Assembly: GCA_030762935.1 (NCBI GenBank)
Contig: CM060896.1
Coordinates: 8,029,501-8,093,500 of the forward strand
Origin: Hymenopus coronatus
Taxonomy: Eukaryota; Arthropoda; Insecta; Mantodea; Hymenopodidae
Direction: 5' to 3'
Length of the DNA stretch: 64,000 bases
Under the pieces are notes generated by a model. It did not search any database. It had not been told where the DNA came from and saw only the letters and a list, made by a program, of their open reading frames with translations. Below are positions 1 through 13,453 of this stretch, piece by piece. How positions within the stretch are numbered: position 1 is the first letter of the stretch; each line of letters starts with the position of its first letter. The translations under genes and the position numbers were made by a program.

Positions 1-3000
1 ATAGTAAAGGCCTCCAGCTCTGTATAGCCTCTGTGTTGCGGAGTGTTAGGGACTTCCGTGTCAGAGTAAAGGCCTCCAGCTCTGTATAGCCTCTGTGGTG
101 CGCAGTGTTAGGGACTTCCATGCCATAGTAGAGGCTTCTACCTCTGTATAGCCTCTGTGGTGCTCAGTGTTAGGGGCTTCCGTGCCATTGTAGAGGCCTC
201 CAGCTTTGTACAGGCTCTGTAGTGCGCAGTGTTAGGGACTTCCGTGCCATATTACAGGCCTCCAGCTTTGTATACCCTCTGTGGTGCGAAGTGTTAGGGA
301 CTTCCGTGCCATAGTATAGGCCTCCGGCTCTGTATGGCCTGTGTGGTGCGCAGTGTTAAGGACTTCCGTGCCATAGTAGAGGCCTCCAGCTCTGTATAGC
401 CTCCGTGGTGTGCTGTGTTAGGGACTTCCTTGTCAGAGTAGAGGTATCCAGCTCTGTATAGCCTCTCTGGTGTGCAGTGTTAGGGACTTCCGTGCTATAG
501 TAGAGGCCTCCAGATCTGTATAGCCTCTGTGGTGCGCTGTGTTAGGGACTTCCGTGCCATAGTAGAGGTCTCCAGCTCTGTATATCCTCTCTGGTGGGCA
601 CTGTTAGGGACTTCCGTGCCATAGTAGACGCCTCCAGCTCTGTAAAGCCTCTGTGGTGCGCAGTGTTAGGGACTTCCATGCCATAGTAGAGGCCTCCAGC
701 TCTGTATAGCCTCCATGGTGCGCAGTGTTAGGGACATCCATGCCATAGTAGAGGCCTACATCTCTGTACAGCCTCTGTGGTGCGCAGTGTTAGGTACTTC
801 CGTGCCATAGTAAAGGCCTCAAGCTCTGTATAGCCTCCGTGGTGCGAAGTGTTAGGGACTTCCGTGCCGTAGTAGAGACCTCCAGGTCTGTATGGCCTCC
901 GTTATGAGCAGTGTTAGGGACTTCCGTGCCATAGTAGAGGCCATCAGCTCTGTACAGCCTCTGTGTTGCGCAGTGTTAGGGACTTCGGTGCCATAGTAGA
1001 GGCCTCCAGCTCTGTACAGCTTCTTTGGTGCGCTGTGTTAGGAACTGCCGTGCCATAGTAGAGGCCTCCAGATCTGTACCGCCGCTGTGGTGCGCAGTGT
1101 TAGAGACTTCCGTGCCATAGTAGAGGCCTCCAGCTCTGTACAGCCTCTGTGGTGCGCAGTGTTAGAGACTTCCGTGCCATAGTAGAGGCCTCCAGCTCTG
1201 TACAGCCTCTGTGGTGCACAGTGTTAGTTACTTCCGTGCCATAGTAGAGGCCTCCAGCTCTGTATAGCCTCTGTGGTGCGCAGTGTTAGGGATTTCCGTG
1301 CCATAGTAGTCCTACAGCTCTGTATAGCCTCTTTGGTGCGCAGTGTTAGGGACTTCCGTGCCATAGTAGAGGCCTCCAGCTCTGTATAGCCTCCGTGGTG
1401 CGCAGTGTTAGGGACTTCCATGCCATAGTAGAGGCCTCCTTCTCTGTACAGCCTCTGTGGTGCGCAGTGTTAGGTACTTCCGTGCCATAGTAAAGGCCCC
1501 CAGCTCTGTATAGCCTCTTTGGTGCGCAGTGTTAGGGACTTCCGTGCCATAGTAGAGGTCTCCAGCTCTGTATAGCCACTGTGGTGCGCACTGTTAGGGA
1601 CTTCCGTTCCATAGTAGAGGCCTCCGGCTCTGTATAGCCACTGTGGTGCGCAGTGTTAGGGACTTCCGTGCCATAGTAGAGCTCTCCAGCTCTGTATATC
1701 CTCTCTGGTGCGCTCTGTTAGGGACTTCCGTTCCGTAGTAGAGGCCTCCAGCTCGGTACAGCCTCTGTGGGGCGCAGTGTTAGGGACTTCCGTGCCATAG
1801 TAAAGGCCTCCAGCTCTGTATAGCCTCCGTGATGCGCAGTGTTAGGGACTTCCGTGCCATAGAAGAAGCCTCCAGCTCTGTACAGCCTCTGTGGTGCGCA
1901 GGGTTAAGGACTTGCTTGCCATAGTAGAGGCCTCCAGCTCTGTACAGCCTCTGTGGTGTGCAGTGTATTGGACTTCCGTGCCATAGTAGAGGCCTCCAGC
2001 TCTGTACAGCTTCTGTGGTGCGCAGTGTTAGGAACTGCCATGCAATACTAAAGGCCTCCAGCTCTGTACAGCCTCTGTGGTGCGCAGTGTTAGGGACTTC
2101 CGTGCCATAGTAGAGGCCTCCAGCTCTGTATATCCTCTGTGGTCCGCAGTGTTAGGGACTTTCGTGCCATAGTAAAGGCCTCCAGCTCTGTATAGCCTCC
2201 GTGTTGTGGAGTTTTAGGGACTTCCATGTTAGAGTAAATGACTCCAACTCTGTATAGCCTCTGTGGTGCGCAGTGTTAGGGACTTCCTTGCCATAGTGGA
2301 AGGCTCCAGCTCTGTACAGCCTCTGTGATATGCAGTGTAAGGACCTCCGTGCCATAGTAGAGGCCTCCAGCTTTCTATAGCCTCTGTGGTGCGCAGTGTT
2401 AGGTACTTCCATGCCATAGTAGAGGCCTCTAGCTATGTATAGCTTTTGTGGTGCTCACTGTTAGGGGCTTCCGTGCCATAGTATATACTGCCGGCTCTGT
2501 ATAGCCTCTGTGGTGCGCAGTGTTAGGAACTTCCGTGCCATTGTAGAGGCCTCCAGCTCTGTATAGCTTCTGTGATTCGCAGTGTTAGGGACTTCATTGC
2601 CATAGTAGAGGTCTCCAGCTCTGTATAGCCACTGTGGTGCGCACTGTTAGGGACTTGCGTTCCGTAGTAGAGGCCTCCAGCTCTGTACAGCCTCCGTGGT
2701 GCGCATTGTTAGGGACTTCCGTGCCAAAGTAGAGGCCTCCAGCTCTATATTGCCTCCGTGATACGCAGTGTTAGGGACTTCCGTGCCATAGTAGAGGCCT
2801 CCAGCTCTTTACAGCCTCTGTGGTGTGCAATATATGGGGTTCCGTGCCATAATAGAGGCCTCGAGCTCTGTACAGCTTCTGTGGTGCGCTGTGTTAGGAA
2901 CTGCCGTGCCATACTAGAGGCCTCCAGCTCAATACAGCCTCTGTGGTGCGCAGTGTTAGGGACTTCTGTGCCATAGTAGAGGCCTCTCGGTCTGTACAGC

Positions 3001-6000
3001 CTCTGTGTTGTGCAGTGTATGGGACTTTCGTGCCATAATAGAGGCCTCACCTCTGTATAGCCTCTGTGATGCGCAGTGTTAGGGACTTTCGTGCCATAGT
3101 AAAGGCCTCCAGCTCTGTATAGCCTCTGTGTTGCGGAGTGTTAGAAACTTCCGTGTCAGAGTAAAGGCCTCCAGCTCTGTATAGCCTCTGTGGTGCGCAG
3201 TGTTATGGTCTTCCTTGCCATAGCAGAAGCCTCCAGTTATGTACAGCTTCTGTGGTATGCAATGTTAAGTACTTCCGTGCCATAGTACAGGCCTTCAGCT
3301 CCGTATAGTCTCTGCGATGTGCAGTTTTAGGTATTTCCGTGCCATAGTAGAGGCCTCCAGCTCTGTATAGTCTCTGTGGTGCTCACTGTTAGGGGCTTCC
3401 GTGCCATTTTAGAGGCCTCCAGCATTGTACAGTCTCTGTGGTGCGCAGTGTTAGGGACTTCCGTGCCATAGTACAGGCCTCCAGCTTTGTATAGCCTCTG
3501 TGGTGCGCAGTGTTAGGTACTTCCATGCCATAGTAGAGGCATCTAGCTCTGTTTAGCCTCTGTCGTGCTCACTGTTAGGGGCTTACGTGCCATAGTATAG
3601 GCCTCCGGCTCTGTATGGCCTCTGTTGTGCGCAATTTTAGGGACTTCCGTGCCATAGTAGAGGCCGACAGATCTGTATAGCCTCTGTGGTGCGCAGTGCT
3701 AGGGACTTCCGTGCCATAGTAGAGGGCTCCAGCTCTGTATAGCCTCTCTGGTGCGCACTGTTAGGGACTTCCGTGCCATAGTAGAGGCCTCCAGCTCTGT
3801 AAAGCCTATGTGGTGCGCAGTGTTAGGGACTTCCGTGCCATAGTAGAGGCCTCCAGCTCTGTATAGCTTCTGTGGTACGCAGTGTTAGGGACTTCCATGC
3901 CATAGTAGAGGTCTCCAGCTCTGTATAGCCACTGTTGTGCGCACTGTTAGGGACTTCCGTTCCGTAGTAGAGGCCTCCAGCTCTGTACAGCCTCTGTGGT
4001 GCACAGTGTTAGGGACTTCCGTGCCATAGTAGAGGCCTCCAGCTCTGTATAGCTTCTGTGGTGAGCAGTGTTAGGGACTTCCGTGCCATAGTAGAGGTCT
4101 CCAGCTCTCAATAGCCACTGTGGTGCGCACTGTTAGGGACTTCCGTTCCGTAGTAGATGCCTTCAGCTCTGTACAGCCTCTGTGGGCGCAGTGTTAGGGA
4201 TTTCCGTGCCATAGTGGAGGCCTCCAGCTCTGTATATACTCTGTGTTGCGCAGTGTTAGGGAGTTTCGTGCCATAGTAAAGGCCTCCGGCTCTGTATAGC
4301 CTAAGTGTTGTGGAGTGTTAGGGAATTCCATGTTAGAGTAAAGGCCTCCAGCTCTGAATAGCCTCTGTGGTGCGCAGTGTTAGGGACTTCCTCGCCATAG
4401 TAGAAGCCTCCAGCTCTGTACAGCCTCTGTGGTGCGCAGTGTTAGGGACTTCTGTGCCATAGTAGAGGCCTCACGCTCTGTACAGCCTCTGTGGAGTGCA
4501 GTGTATGGGACTTCCGTGCCATAGTAAAGGCCTCCAGCTCTGTATTGCCTCTGTGTTGCGGAGTGTTAGGGACTTCCGGGTCAGAGTAAAGGCCTCCAGC
4601 TCTGTATAACCTCTGTGGTGCGCAGTGTTAGGGACTTCCTTGCCATAGTAGAAGCCTCCAGCTCTGTACAGTCTCTGTGGTATGCAGTGTTATGGACCTC
4701 CGTGCCATAGTAGAGGCTTCCAGCTCTGTACAGCGTCTGCGATGTGCAGTTTTAGGGATTTCCGTGCCATAGTAGAGGCCTCCAGCTCTGTATACTCTCT
4801 GTTGTGCTTACTTTTAGGGGCTTTCGTGCCATTTTAGAGGCCTCCAGCTTTTACAGCCTCTGTGGTGCGCAGTATTAGAGACTTCCGTGCCATATTACAG
4901 GCCTCCAGCTCTGTATAGCCTCTGTGGTGCTCAGTGTTAGGGACTTCCATGCCATAGTAGAGGCTTCTAGCTCTGTATAGCTTCTGTGATGCTCACTGTT
5001 AGGGGCTTCCGTGCCATTGTAGAGGCCTCCAGCTTTGTATAGCCTCTGTGGTGCTCAGTGTTAGGGACTTCCATGCCATAGTAGAGGCTTCTACCTCTGT
5101 ATAGCCTCTGTGGTGCTCACTGTTACGGGCTTCCGTGCCATTGTAGAGGCCTCCAGCTTTGTACAGGCTCTGTGGTGCGCAGTATTAGGGACTTCCGTGC
5201 CATATTACAGGCCTCCAGCTTTGTATAGCCTCTGTGGTGCGAAGTGTTAGGGACTTCCATGCAATAGTATAGGCTTCCGGCTCTGTATGGCCTCTGTGGT
5301 GCGCAGTGTTAAGGACTTCCGTGCCATAGTAGAGCCCTCCAGCTCTGTATAGCCTCCGTGGTGTGCTGTGTTAGGGACTTCCTTGTCAGAGTAGAGGTAT
5401 CCAGCTCTGTATAGCCTCTCTGGTGTGCAGTGTTAGGGAATTCCGTGCTATAGTAGAGGCCTCCAGCTCTGTAAAGCCTCTGTGGTGCGCAGTGTTAGGG
5501 ACTTCGGTGCCATAGTAGAGGCCTCCAGCTCTGTACAGCTTCTTTGGTGCGCTGTGTTAGGAACTGCCGTGCCATAGTAGAGGCCTCCAGATCTGTACCG
5601 CCGCCATGGTGCGCAGTGTTAGAGACTTCCGTGCCATAGTAGAGGGCTCCAGCTCTGTACAGCCTCTGTGGTGCACAGTGTTAGTTACTTCCGTGCCATA
5701 GTAGAGGCCTCCTGCTCTTTATAGCCTTGTCGTGCGCAGTGTTAGGGATTTCCGTGCCATAGTAGTCCTACAGCTCTGTATAGCCTCTTTGGTGCGCAGT
5801 GTTAGGGTCTTTCGTGCCATAGTAACGGCCTCCAGCTCTGTTTAGCCTCCGTGTTGCGGTGTGTTAGGGACTTCCGTGTCAGAGTAGAGGGCTCCAGCTC
5901 TCTATAGCCTCTGTGGTGCGCAGTGTTAGGGTCTTCCGTGCCATAGTAGAAGCCTCCAGCTCTGTACAGCCTCTGTGGTATGCAGTGTTAAGGACCTGCG

Positions 6001-7944
6001 TGCCATAGTGGAGACCTCCAGCTCTGTATAGCCTCTGCGATGTGCAGTTTTAGGGACCTCCGTGCCATAGTAGAGGCATCCAGCTTTGTATAGCCTCTGT
6101 GGTGCGCAGTGTTAGGTACTGCCATGCCATAGTAGAGGCCTCTAGCTCTGTATAGCTTTTGTGTTGCTCACTGTTAGGGGTTTCCGTGCCATAGGATAGG
6201 CCTCCGGCTCTGTATAGCCTCTATGGTGCGCAGTGTTAGGGACTTCCGTGCCATAGTAGAGGTCTCCAGCTCTGTATATCCTCTCTGGTGCGAACTGTTA
6301 GGGACTTCCGTTCCGTAGTAGAGGCCTCCAGCTCTGTACAGCCTCTGTGGGGCGCAGTGTTAGGGACTTCCGTGCCATAGTAAAGGCCTCCAGCTCTGTA
6401 TAGCCTCCGTGATGCGCAGTGTTAGGGACTTCCGTGCCATAGTAGAGGCCTCCAGCTCTGTACAGCCTCTGTGGTGCGCAGGGTTAAGGACTTGCTTGCC
6501 ATAGTAGAGGCCTCCAGCTCTGTACAGCCTCTGTGGTGTGCAGTGTATGGGACTTCCGTGCCATAGTAGAGGCCTCCAGCTCTGTACAGCTTCTGTGGTG
6601 CTCAGTGTTAGGGACTTCCATGCCATAGTAGAGACTTCTACCTCTGTATAGCCTCTGTGGTGCTCACTGTTACGGGCTTCCGTGCCATTGTAGAGGCCTC
6701 CAGCTTTGTACAGGCTCTGTGGTGCGCAGTATTAGGGACTTCCGTGCCATATTACAGGCCTCCAGCTTTGTATAGTCTCTGTGGTGCGAAGTGTTGGGGA
6801 CTTCCATGCAATAAATTAGGCTTCCGGCTCTGTATGGCCTCTGTGGTGCGCAGTGTTAAGGACTTCCATGCCATAGTAGAGGCCTCCAGCTCTGTATAGC
6901 CTCCGTGGTGTGCTGTGTTAGGGACTTCCTTGTCAGAGTAGAGGTATCCAGCTCTGTATAGCCTCTCTGGTGTGCAGTGTTAGGGACTTCCGTGCTATAG
7001 TAGAGGCCTCCAGCTCTGTAAAGCCTCTGTGGTGCGCAGTGTTAGGGATTTCCGTGCCATAGTAGAGGCCTCCATCTCTGTACAGCCTCTGTGGTGCGCA
7101 GTGTTAGGTACTTCCGTGCCATAGTAAAGGCCTCAAGCTCTATATAGCCTCCGTGGTGCGAAGTGTTAGGGACTTCCGTGCCGTAGTAGAGGCCTTCAGG
7201 TCTGTATGGCCTCCTTTATGAGCAGTGTTAGGGACTTCCGTGCCATAGTAGAGGCCATCAGCTCTGTACAGCCTCTGTGTTGCGCAGTGTTAGGGACTTC
7301 GGTGCCATAGTAGAGGCCTCCAGCTCTGTACAGCTTCTTTGGTGCGCTGTGTTAGGAACTGCCGTGCCATAGTAGAGGCCTCCAGATCTGTACCGCCGCC
7401 ATGGTGCGCAGTGTTAGAGACTTCCGTGCCATAGTAGAGGGCTCCAGCTCTGTACAGCCTCTGTGGTGCACAGTGTTAGTTACTTCCGTGCCATAGTAGA
7501 GGCCTCCTGCTCTTTATAGCCTTGTCGTGCGCAGTGTTAGCGTCTTCCGCGCCATAGTAGAGGCCTCCAGCTCTGTATAGCCTCTGTGGTGCGCACTGTT
7601 AGGGATTTCCGTGCCATAGTAGTCCTACAGCTCTGTATAGCCTCTTTGGTGCGCAGTGTTAGGGTCTTTCGTGCCATAGTAACGGCCTCCAGCTCTGTTT
7701 AGCCTCCGTGTTGCGGTGTGTTAGGGACTTCCGTGTCAGAGTAGAGGACCCAGCTCTCTATAGCCTCTGTGGTGCGCAGTGTTAGGGTCTTCCGTGCCAT
7801 AGTAGAAGCCTCCAGCTCTGTACAGCCTCTGTGGTATGCAGTGTTAAGGACCTCCGTGCCATAGTGGAGACCTCCAGCTCTGTATAGCCTCTGCGATGTG
7901 CAGTTTTAGGGACCTCCGTGCCATAGTAGAGGCATCCAGCTTTG

Positions 7945-10900
7945 TATAGCCTCTGTGGTGCGCAGTGTTAGGTACTGCCATGCCATAGTAGAGGCCTCTA
8001 GCTCTGTATAGCTTTTGTGTTGCTCACTGTTAGGGGCTTCCGTGCCATAGGATAGGCCTCCGGCTCTGTATAGCCTCTGTGGTGCGCAGTGTTAGGGACT
8101 TCCGTGCCATAGTAGAGGTCTCCAGCTCTGTATATCATCTCTGGTGCGCACTGTTAGGGACTTCCGTTCCGTAGTAGAGGCCTCCAGCTCTGTACAGCCT
8201 CTGTGGGGCGCAGTGTTAGGGACTTCCGTGTCATAGTAAAGGCCTCCAGCTCTGTATAGCCTCCGTGATGCGCAGTGTTAGGGACTTCCGTGCCATAGTA
8301 GAGGCCTCCAGCTCTGTACAGCCTCTGTGGTGCGCAGGGTTAAGGACTTGCTTGCCATAGTAGAGGCCTCCAGCTCTGTACAGCCTCTGTGGTGTGCAGT
8401 GTATGGGACTTCCGTGCCATAGTAGAGGCGTCCAGCTCTGTACAGCTTCTGTGGTGCGCAGAGTTAGGAACTGCCATGCAATACTAGAGGCCTCCAGCTC
8501 TGTACAGCCTCTGTGGTGCGCAGTGTTAGGGACTTCCGTGCCATAGTAGTGGCCTCTCACTCTGTACAGCCTCTGTGTTGTGCAGTGTATGGGACTTCCG
8601 TGCCATAGTAGAGGCCTCCAGCTCTGTATATCCTCTGTGGTGCGCAGTGTTAGGGACTTTCGTGCCATAGTAAAGGCCTCCAGCTCTGTATAGCCTCCGT
8701 GTTGTGGAGTGTTAGGGACTTCCATGTTAGAGTAAAGGCCTCCAGCTCTGTATAGCCTCTGTGGTGCGCAGTATTAGGGACTTCCTTGCCATAGTGGAAG
8801 GCTCCAGCTCTGTACAGCCTCTGTGATATGCAGTGTAAGGACCTCCGTGCCATAGTAGAGGCCTCCAGCTCCCTATAGCCTCTGCGATGTGTAGTTTTAG
8901 GGACTTCCGTGCCATAGTAGAGTTCTCCAGCTCTGTATAGTCTCTGTGGTGCTCAGTGTTAGGGGCTTCCGTGTCATTGTAGAGGTCTCCAGCTTTGTAC
9001 AGCCTCTGTGGTGCGCAGAGTTAGGGATTTCCGTGCCATAGTACAGGCCTCCAGCTTTATATAGCCACTGTGGTGCGCAGTGTTAGGGACTTCCATGCCA
9101 TAGTAGAGGCCTCTAGCTCTGTATAGCTTCTGTGGTGCTCACTGTTAGGGTTTTCCGTGCCATAATATAGGCCTCCGGCTCATTATGGCCTCTGTGGTGC
9201 GCAGTGTTAGGGACTTCAGTGCCATAGTAGAGGCCTCCAGATTTGTATACCCTCTGTGGTGCGCAGTGTTAGGGACTACCGTGCCATAGTAGAGGTCTCC
9301 AGCTCTGTATATCCTCTCTGGTGCGCACTGTTAGGGACTTCCGTGCCATAGTAGAGGCCTCCTGCTCTGTAAAGCCTCTGTGTTGCGCAGTGTTAGGGAC
9401 CTCCGTGCCATAGTAGAGGCCTCAAGCTCTGTATAGCCTCCGTGGTGAGCAGTGTTAGGGACTTACGTGCCATAGTAGAGGCCTCCAGCTCTGTATAACC
9501 TCCGTGAGTCACAGTGTTAGGGACTTGCGAGCGATAGTAGAGGTCTCCAGCTCTGTACAGCCTTTGGTGCGCACTGTTAGGGACTTCTGTGCCATAGTAG
9601 AGGCCTCCAGCTCTTTACAGCCTCTGTGGTGCGCAGTGTTAGGGACTTCCATACCATAGTAGAGGCCTCCAGCTGTGTATAGCCTCCGTGATGTGCAGTG
9701 TTAGGAACTTCCGTGCCATAGTAGAGGCCATCAGCTCTGTAAAGCGTCTGTATTGCGCAGTGTTAGGGACTTCCGTGCCTTAGTAGAGGCCTCCAGCTGC
9801 GTATAGCCTCCGTGATGCGCAGTGTTAGGGACTTCCGTGCCATAGTAGAGGCCTCGAGCTCTGTAAAGCCTATGTGGTGCGAGGTGTTAGGGATTTTCGT
9901 TCCGTAGTAGAGGCCTCCAGCTCTGTACAGCCTCTGTAGAGCGGAGTGTTAGGGACTTCCGTGCCATAGTAGAGGCCTCCAGCTCTGTATATCCTCCGTT
10001 ATGCGCAGTGTTAAGGACTTCCGTGCTATAGTTGAGGTCTCAAGCTCTGTTCAGCCTCTGTGGTGCCTACGGTTAGGGACTTCTGTGCCATAGTAGAGGC
10101 CTCCAGCTCTGTACAGCCTCTGTGGTGCGCAGTGTTAGGGACTTCCGAGCCATAGTAGAGGCCTCCAGCTCTGTACTGCCTCTGTGGTGCGCAGTGTTAG
10201 GGACTTCCGTGCCATAACAGAGGCCTCCCGCTCTGTACAGCCTCTGCGGTGCGCAGTGATAGAGTTTACTCTCTTAGTAGAGGCCTCCGGCTCTGTAAAG
10301 CATCTGTGGTACGCAGTGTTAGAGACTTCCGTGCCATAGTAGAGGCCTCCAGCTCTGTACAGCCTCTGTGATGCACAGTGTTAGGGACTTCCGTGCCATA
10401 GTAGAGGCTTCCAGCTCTGTATAGCCTCAGTGATACGCAGTGTTAGGGACTTTCGTGCCATAGTAAAGGCCTCCAGCTCTGTATAGCCTCTGTGTTGCGG
10501 AGTGTTAGGGACTTCCGTGTCAGAGTAAAGGCCTACAGCTCTGTATAGCCTCTGTTGTGCGCAGTGTTAGGGACTTCCTTGCCATAGTAGAAGCCTCCAG
10601 CTCTGTACAGCCTCTGTGGTTTGCAGTGTTAAGGACCTCCGTGCCATAGTAGAGGCCTCCAGCTCTGTATAGTCTCTGCGTTGTGCAGTTTTAGGGATTT
10701 CCGAGCCATTGTAGAGGCCTCCAGCTCTGTATAGTCTCTGTGGTGCTCACTGTTAGGTGCTTCCGAGCCATTTTAGTGGCCTCCAGCTTTGTAAGGCCTC
10801 TGTGGTGCGCAGTGTTAGGGACTTCCGTGCCATAGTACAGGCTTCCAGCTTTGTATAGCCTCTGTGGTGCGCAGTGTTAGGGACTTCTATGCCATAGTAG

Positions 10901-11170
10901 AGACTTCTAGCTCTGTATAGCCTCTGTGGTGGGCAGTGTTAGGGACTTCCGTGCCATAGTAGAGGTCTCCAACTCTGTATGGCCTCTCTGGTGCGCACTG
11001 TTAGGGACTTCCGTGCCATAGTAGAGGCCTCCAGCTCTGTAAAGCCTATGTGGTGCGAGGTGTTAGGGATTTTCGTTCCGTAGTAGAGGCCTCCAGCTCT
11101 TTACAGCCTCTGTAGTGCATAGTGTTAGGGACTTCCGTGCCATAGTATAGGCCTCCAGCTCTGTATATCC
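7945..11170. repeat. 3.2-kb duplicated block within satellite 1, copy 1
   Basis: This block recurs almost base for base at about 13454-16680. The offset is 5509 bp at the start and 5511 bp after a 2-bp indel near 9562. Private variants of individual 62-bp units, such as the ATAGGATAGG unit near 8045, the GTGATATGCAGTGTAAGG unit near 8825 and the TAGAGTTTACTCTCTTAG unit near 10260, occur in the same order in both copies. Similarity drops abruptly to ordinary unit-to-unit similarity outside these limits. It is a recent segmental duplication within the array. Confidence 0.9.
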
Positions 11171-13453
11171 TCCGTGATGCGCAGTGTTAAGGACTTCCGT
11201 GCCATAGAAGAGGTCTCAAGCTCTGTTCAGCCTCTGTGGTGCCTACGGTTAGGGACTTCTGTGCCATAGTAGAGGCCTCCAGCTCTGTACAGCCTCTGTG
11301 GTGCGCAGTGTTAAGGACTTCCGTGCCATAGTAGAGGCCTCCAGCTCTGTACTGCCTCTGTGGTGCGCAGTGTTAGTGACCTCCGTGCCATAGTAGAGGC
11401 CTCCAGCTCTGTACAGCCTCTGTGATGCACAGTGTTAGGGACCTCCGTGCCATAGTAGAGGCCTCCAGCTCTGTATAGCTCCTGTGGTGCGCATTGTTAG
11501 GGACTTCCGTGCCATAGTAGAGGCCTCCAGCTCTGTTTTGCCTTCGTGATTCGCAGTGTTAGGGACTGCCGTGCCATAGTAGAGGCCTCCAGCTCTGTAC
11601 AGCCTCTGTGGTGCGCAGCGTTAGGGACTTCCGTGCCATAGTAGAGGCCTCCAGCTCTTTACAGCCTCTGTGGTGTGCAGTGTTTGGGCTTCTGTGCCAT
11701 AATACGGGCCTCCAGCTCTGTACATCTTCTGTTTTGCGCTGTGTTAGGAACTGCCGTGCCATACTAGAGGCCTCAGGCTCTGTACAGCCTCTGTGGTGCG
11801 AAGTGTTAGGGACTTCTGTGCCATAGTAGAGGCCTCTCGCTCTGTACAGCCTCTGTGGTGTGCAGTGTATAGGACTTCCGTGCCAAGGTAGAGGCCTCCA
11901 GCTCTGTATAGCCTCTGTGATGCGCAGTGTTAGGGATTTTCGTGCCATAGTAGAGGCCTCACGCTCTGTATAGTCTCTGTGGTGCTCACTGTTAGAGGCT
12001 TCCGTGCCATTTTAGAGGCCTCCAGCTTTGTACAGCCTCTGTGGTGCTCAATGTTAGGGGCTTCCGTGCCATAGTATAGTCCTCCGGCTCTGTATGGCCT
12101 CTGTGGTGCGCCATGTTAGGGACTTCCGTGCCATAGTAGAGGCCTGCAGCCCTGTATAGCCTCTGTGGTGCGCTGTGTTAGGGACTTCCATGTCAGAGTG
12201 GATGTCTTCATCTCTGCATAGCCTCTCTAGTGCGCACTGTTAGGTACTTCCGTGCCATAGTAGAGGCCTCCAGCTCTGTTAAGCCATGTGGTGCACAGTG
12301 TTAGGGACTTCCGTGCCATAGTAGATGTGTCAACTTCTGTATAGCCTCCGTGGTGCGCAGTGTTAGGGATTTCCGTTCCGAAGTAGAGGCCTCCAGCTCT
12401 GTACAGACTCTTTGGTGCGCAGTCTTAAGGACTTCCGTGACATTGTAGAGGTCTGCAGCTCTGTACAGCCTCTGTGGTGCCTAATGTTAGGGACTTCCGT
12501 GCCATAGTAGAGGCCTCCAGCTCTGTACAGCCTCTGTGGTGCGCAGTGTTAGGGACTTCCGTGTCATAGTAAAGGCCTCAAGCTCTGTATAGCCTCCGTG
12601 GTGCGCAGTGTTAGGGACTTCCGTGCCGTAGTAGAGGCCTCAAGCTCTGTACAGCCTCTGTGTTGCGCATTGTTAGGGACTTCCATGCCATAGTAGATGC
12701 CTCCAGCTCTGTACAGCCTCTGTGTTGCGCAGTGTTAGGGACTTCCGTGCCATAGTAGAGGCTTCCAGCTCTGTACAGCTTCTGTGGTGCGCTGTGTTAG
12801 GAACTGCCGTGCCATAGTAGAGGCCTCCAGATCTGTACCGCCTCTGTGGTGCGCAGTGTTAGGGATTTCCTTGCCATAGTAGAGGCCTCTCGCTCTGTAT
12901 AGCCTCTGTGGTGCGCAGTGTTAGGGACTTCCTTGCCATAGTAGAAACCTCCAGCTCTTTACAGCCTCTGTGGTATGTAGTGTTAAGGACCTCCGTGCCA
13001 TAGTAGAGGCTTCCAGCTCTGTATAGCCTCTGTGGTGCTCACTGTTAGGGGCTTCCGTGCCATTTTAGAGGCCTCCAGCTCTGTACAGCCTCTGTGGTAT
13101 GCAGTGTTAAGGACCTCCGTGCCATAGTAGAGGCTTCCAGCTCTGTATAGCCTCTGCGATGTGCAGTTTTAGGGACTTCCGTGCCATAGTAGAGGCCTCC
13201 AGCTCTGTATAGTCTTGTGGTGCTCACTGTTAGGGTTTCCGTGCCATTGTACAGGCCTCCAGCTGTGTACAGACTCTGTGGTGCGCAGTGTTAGGGACTT
13301 CCCTTCCATAGTAGAGGCATCCAGCTTTCTATATCCTGTGTGGTGCGCAGTGTTAGGTACTTCCATGCCATAGTAGAGGCCTCTAGCTCTGTATAGATTT
13401 TGTGGAGCTCACTGTTAGGGGCTTCCGTGCCATAGGATAGGCCTCCGGCTCTG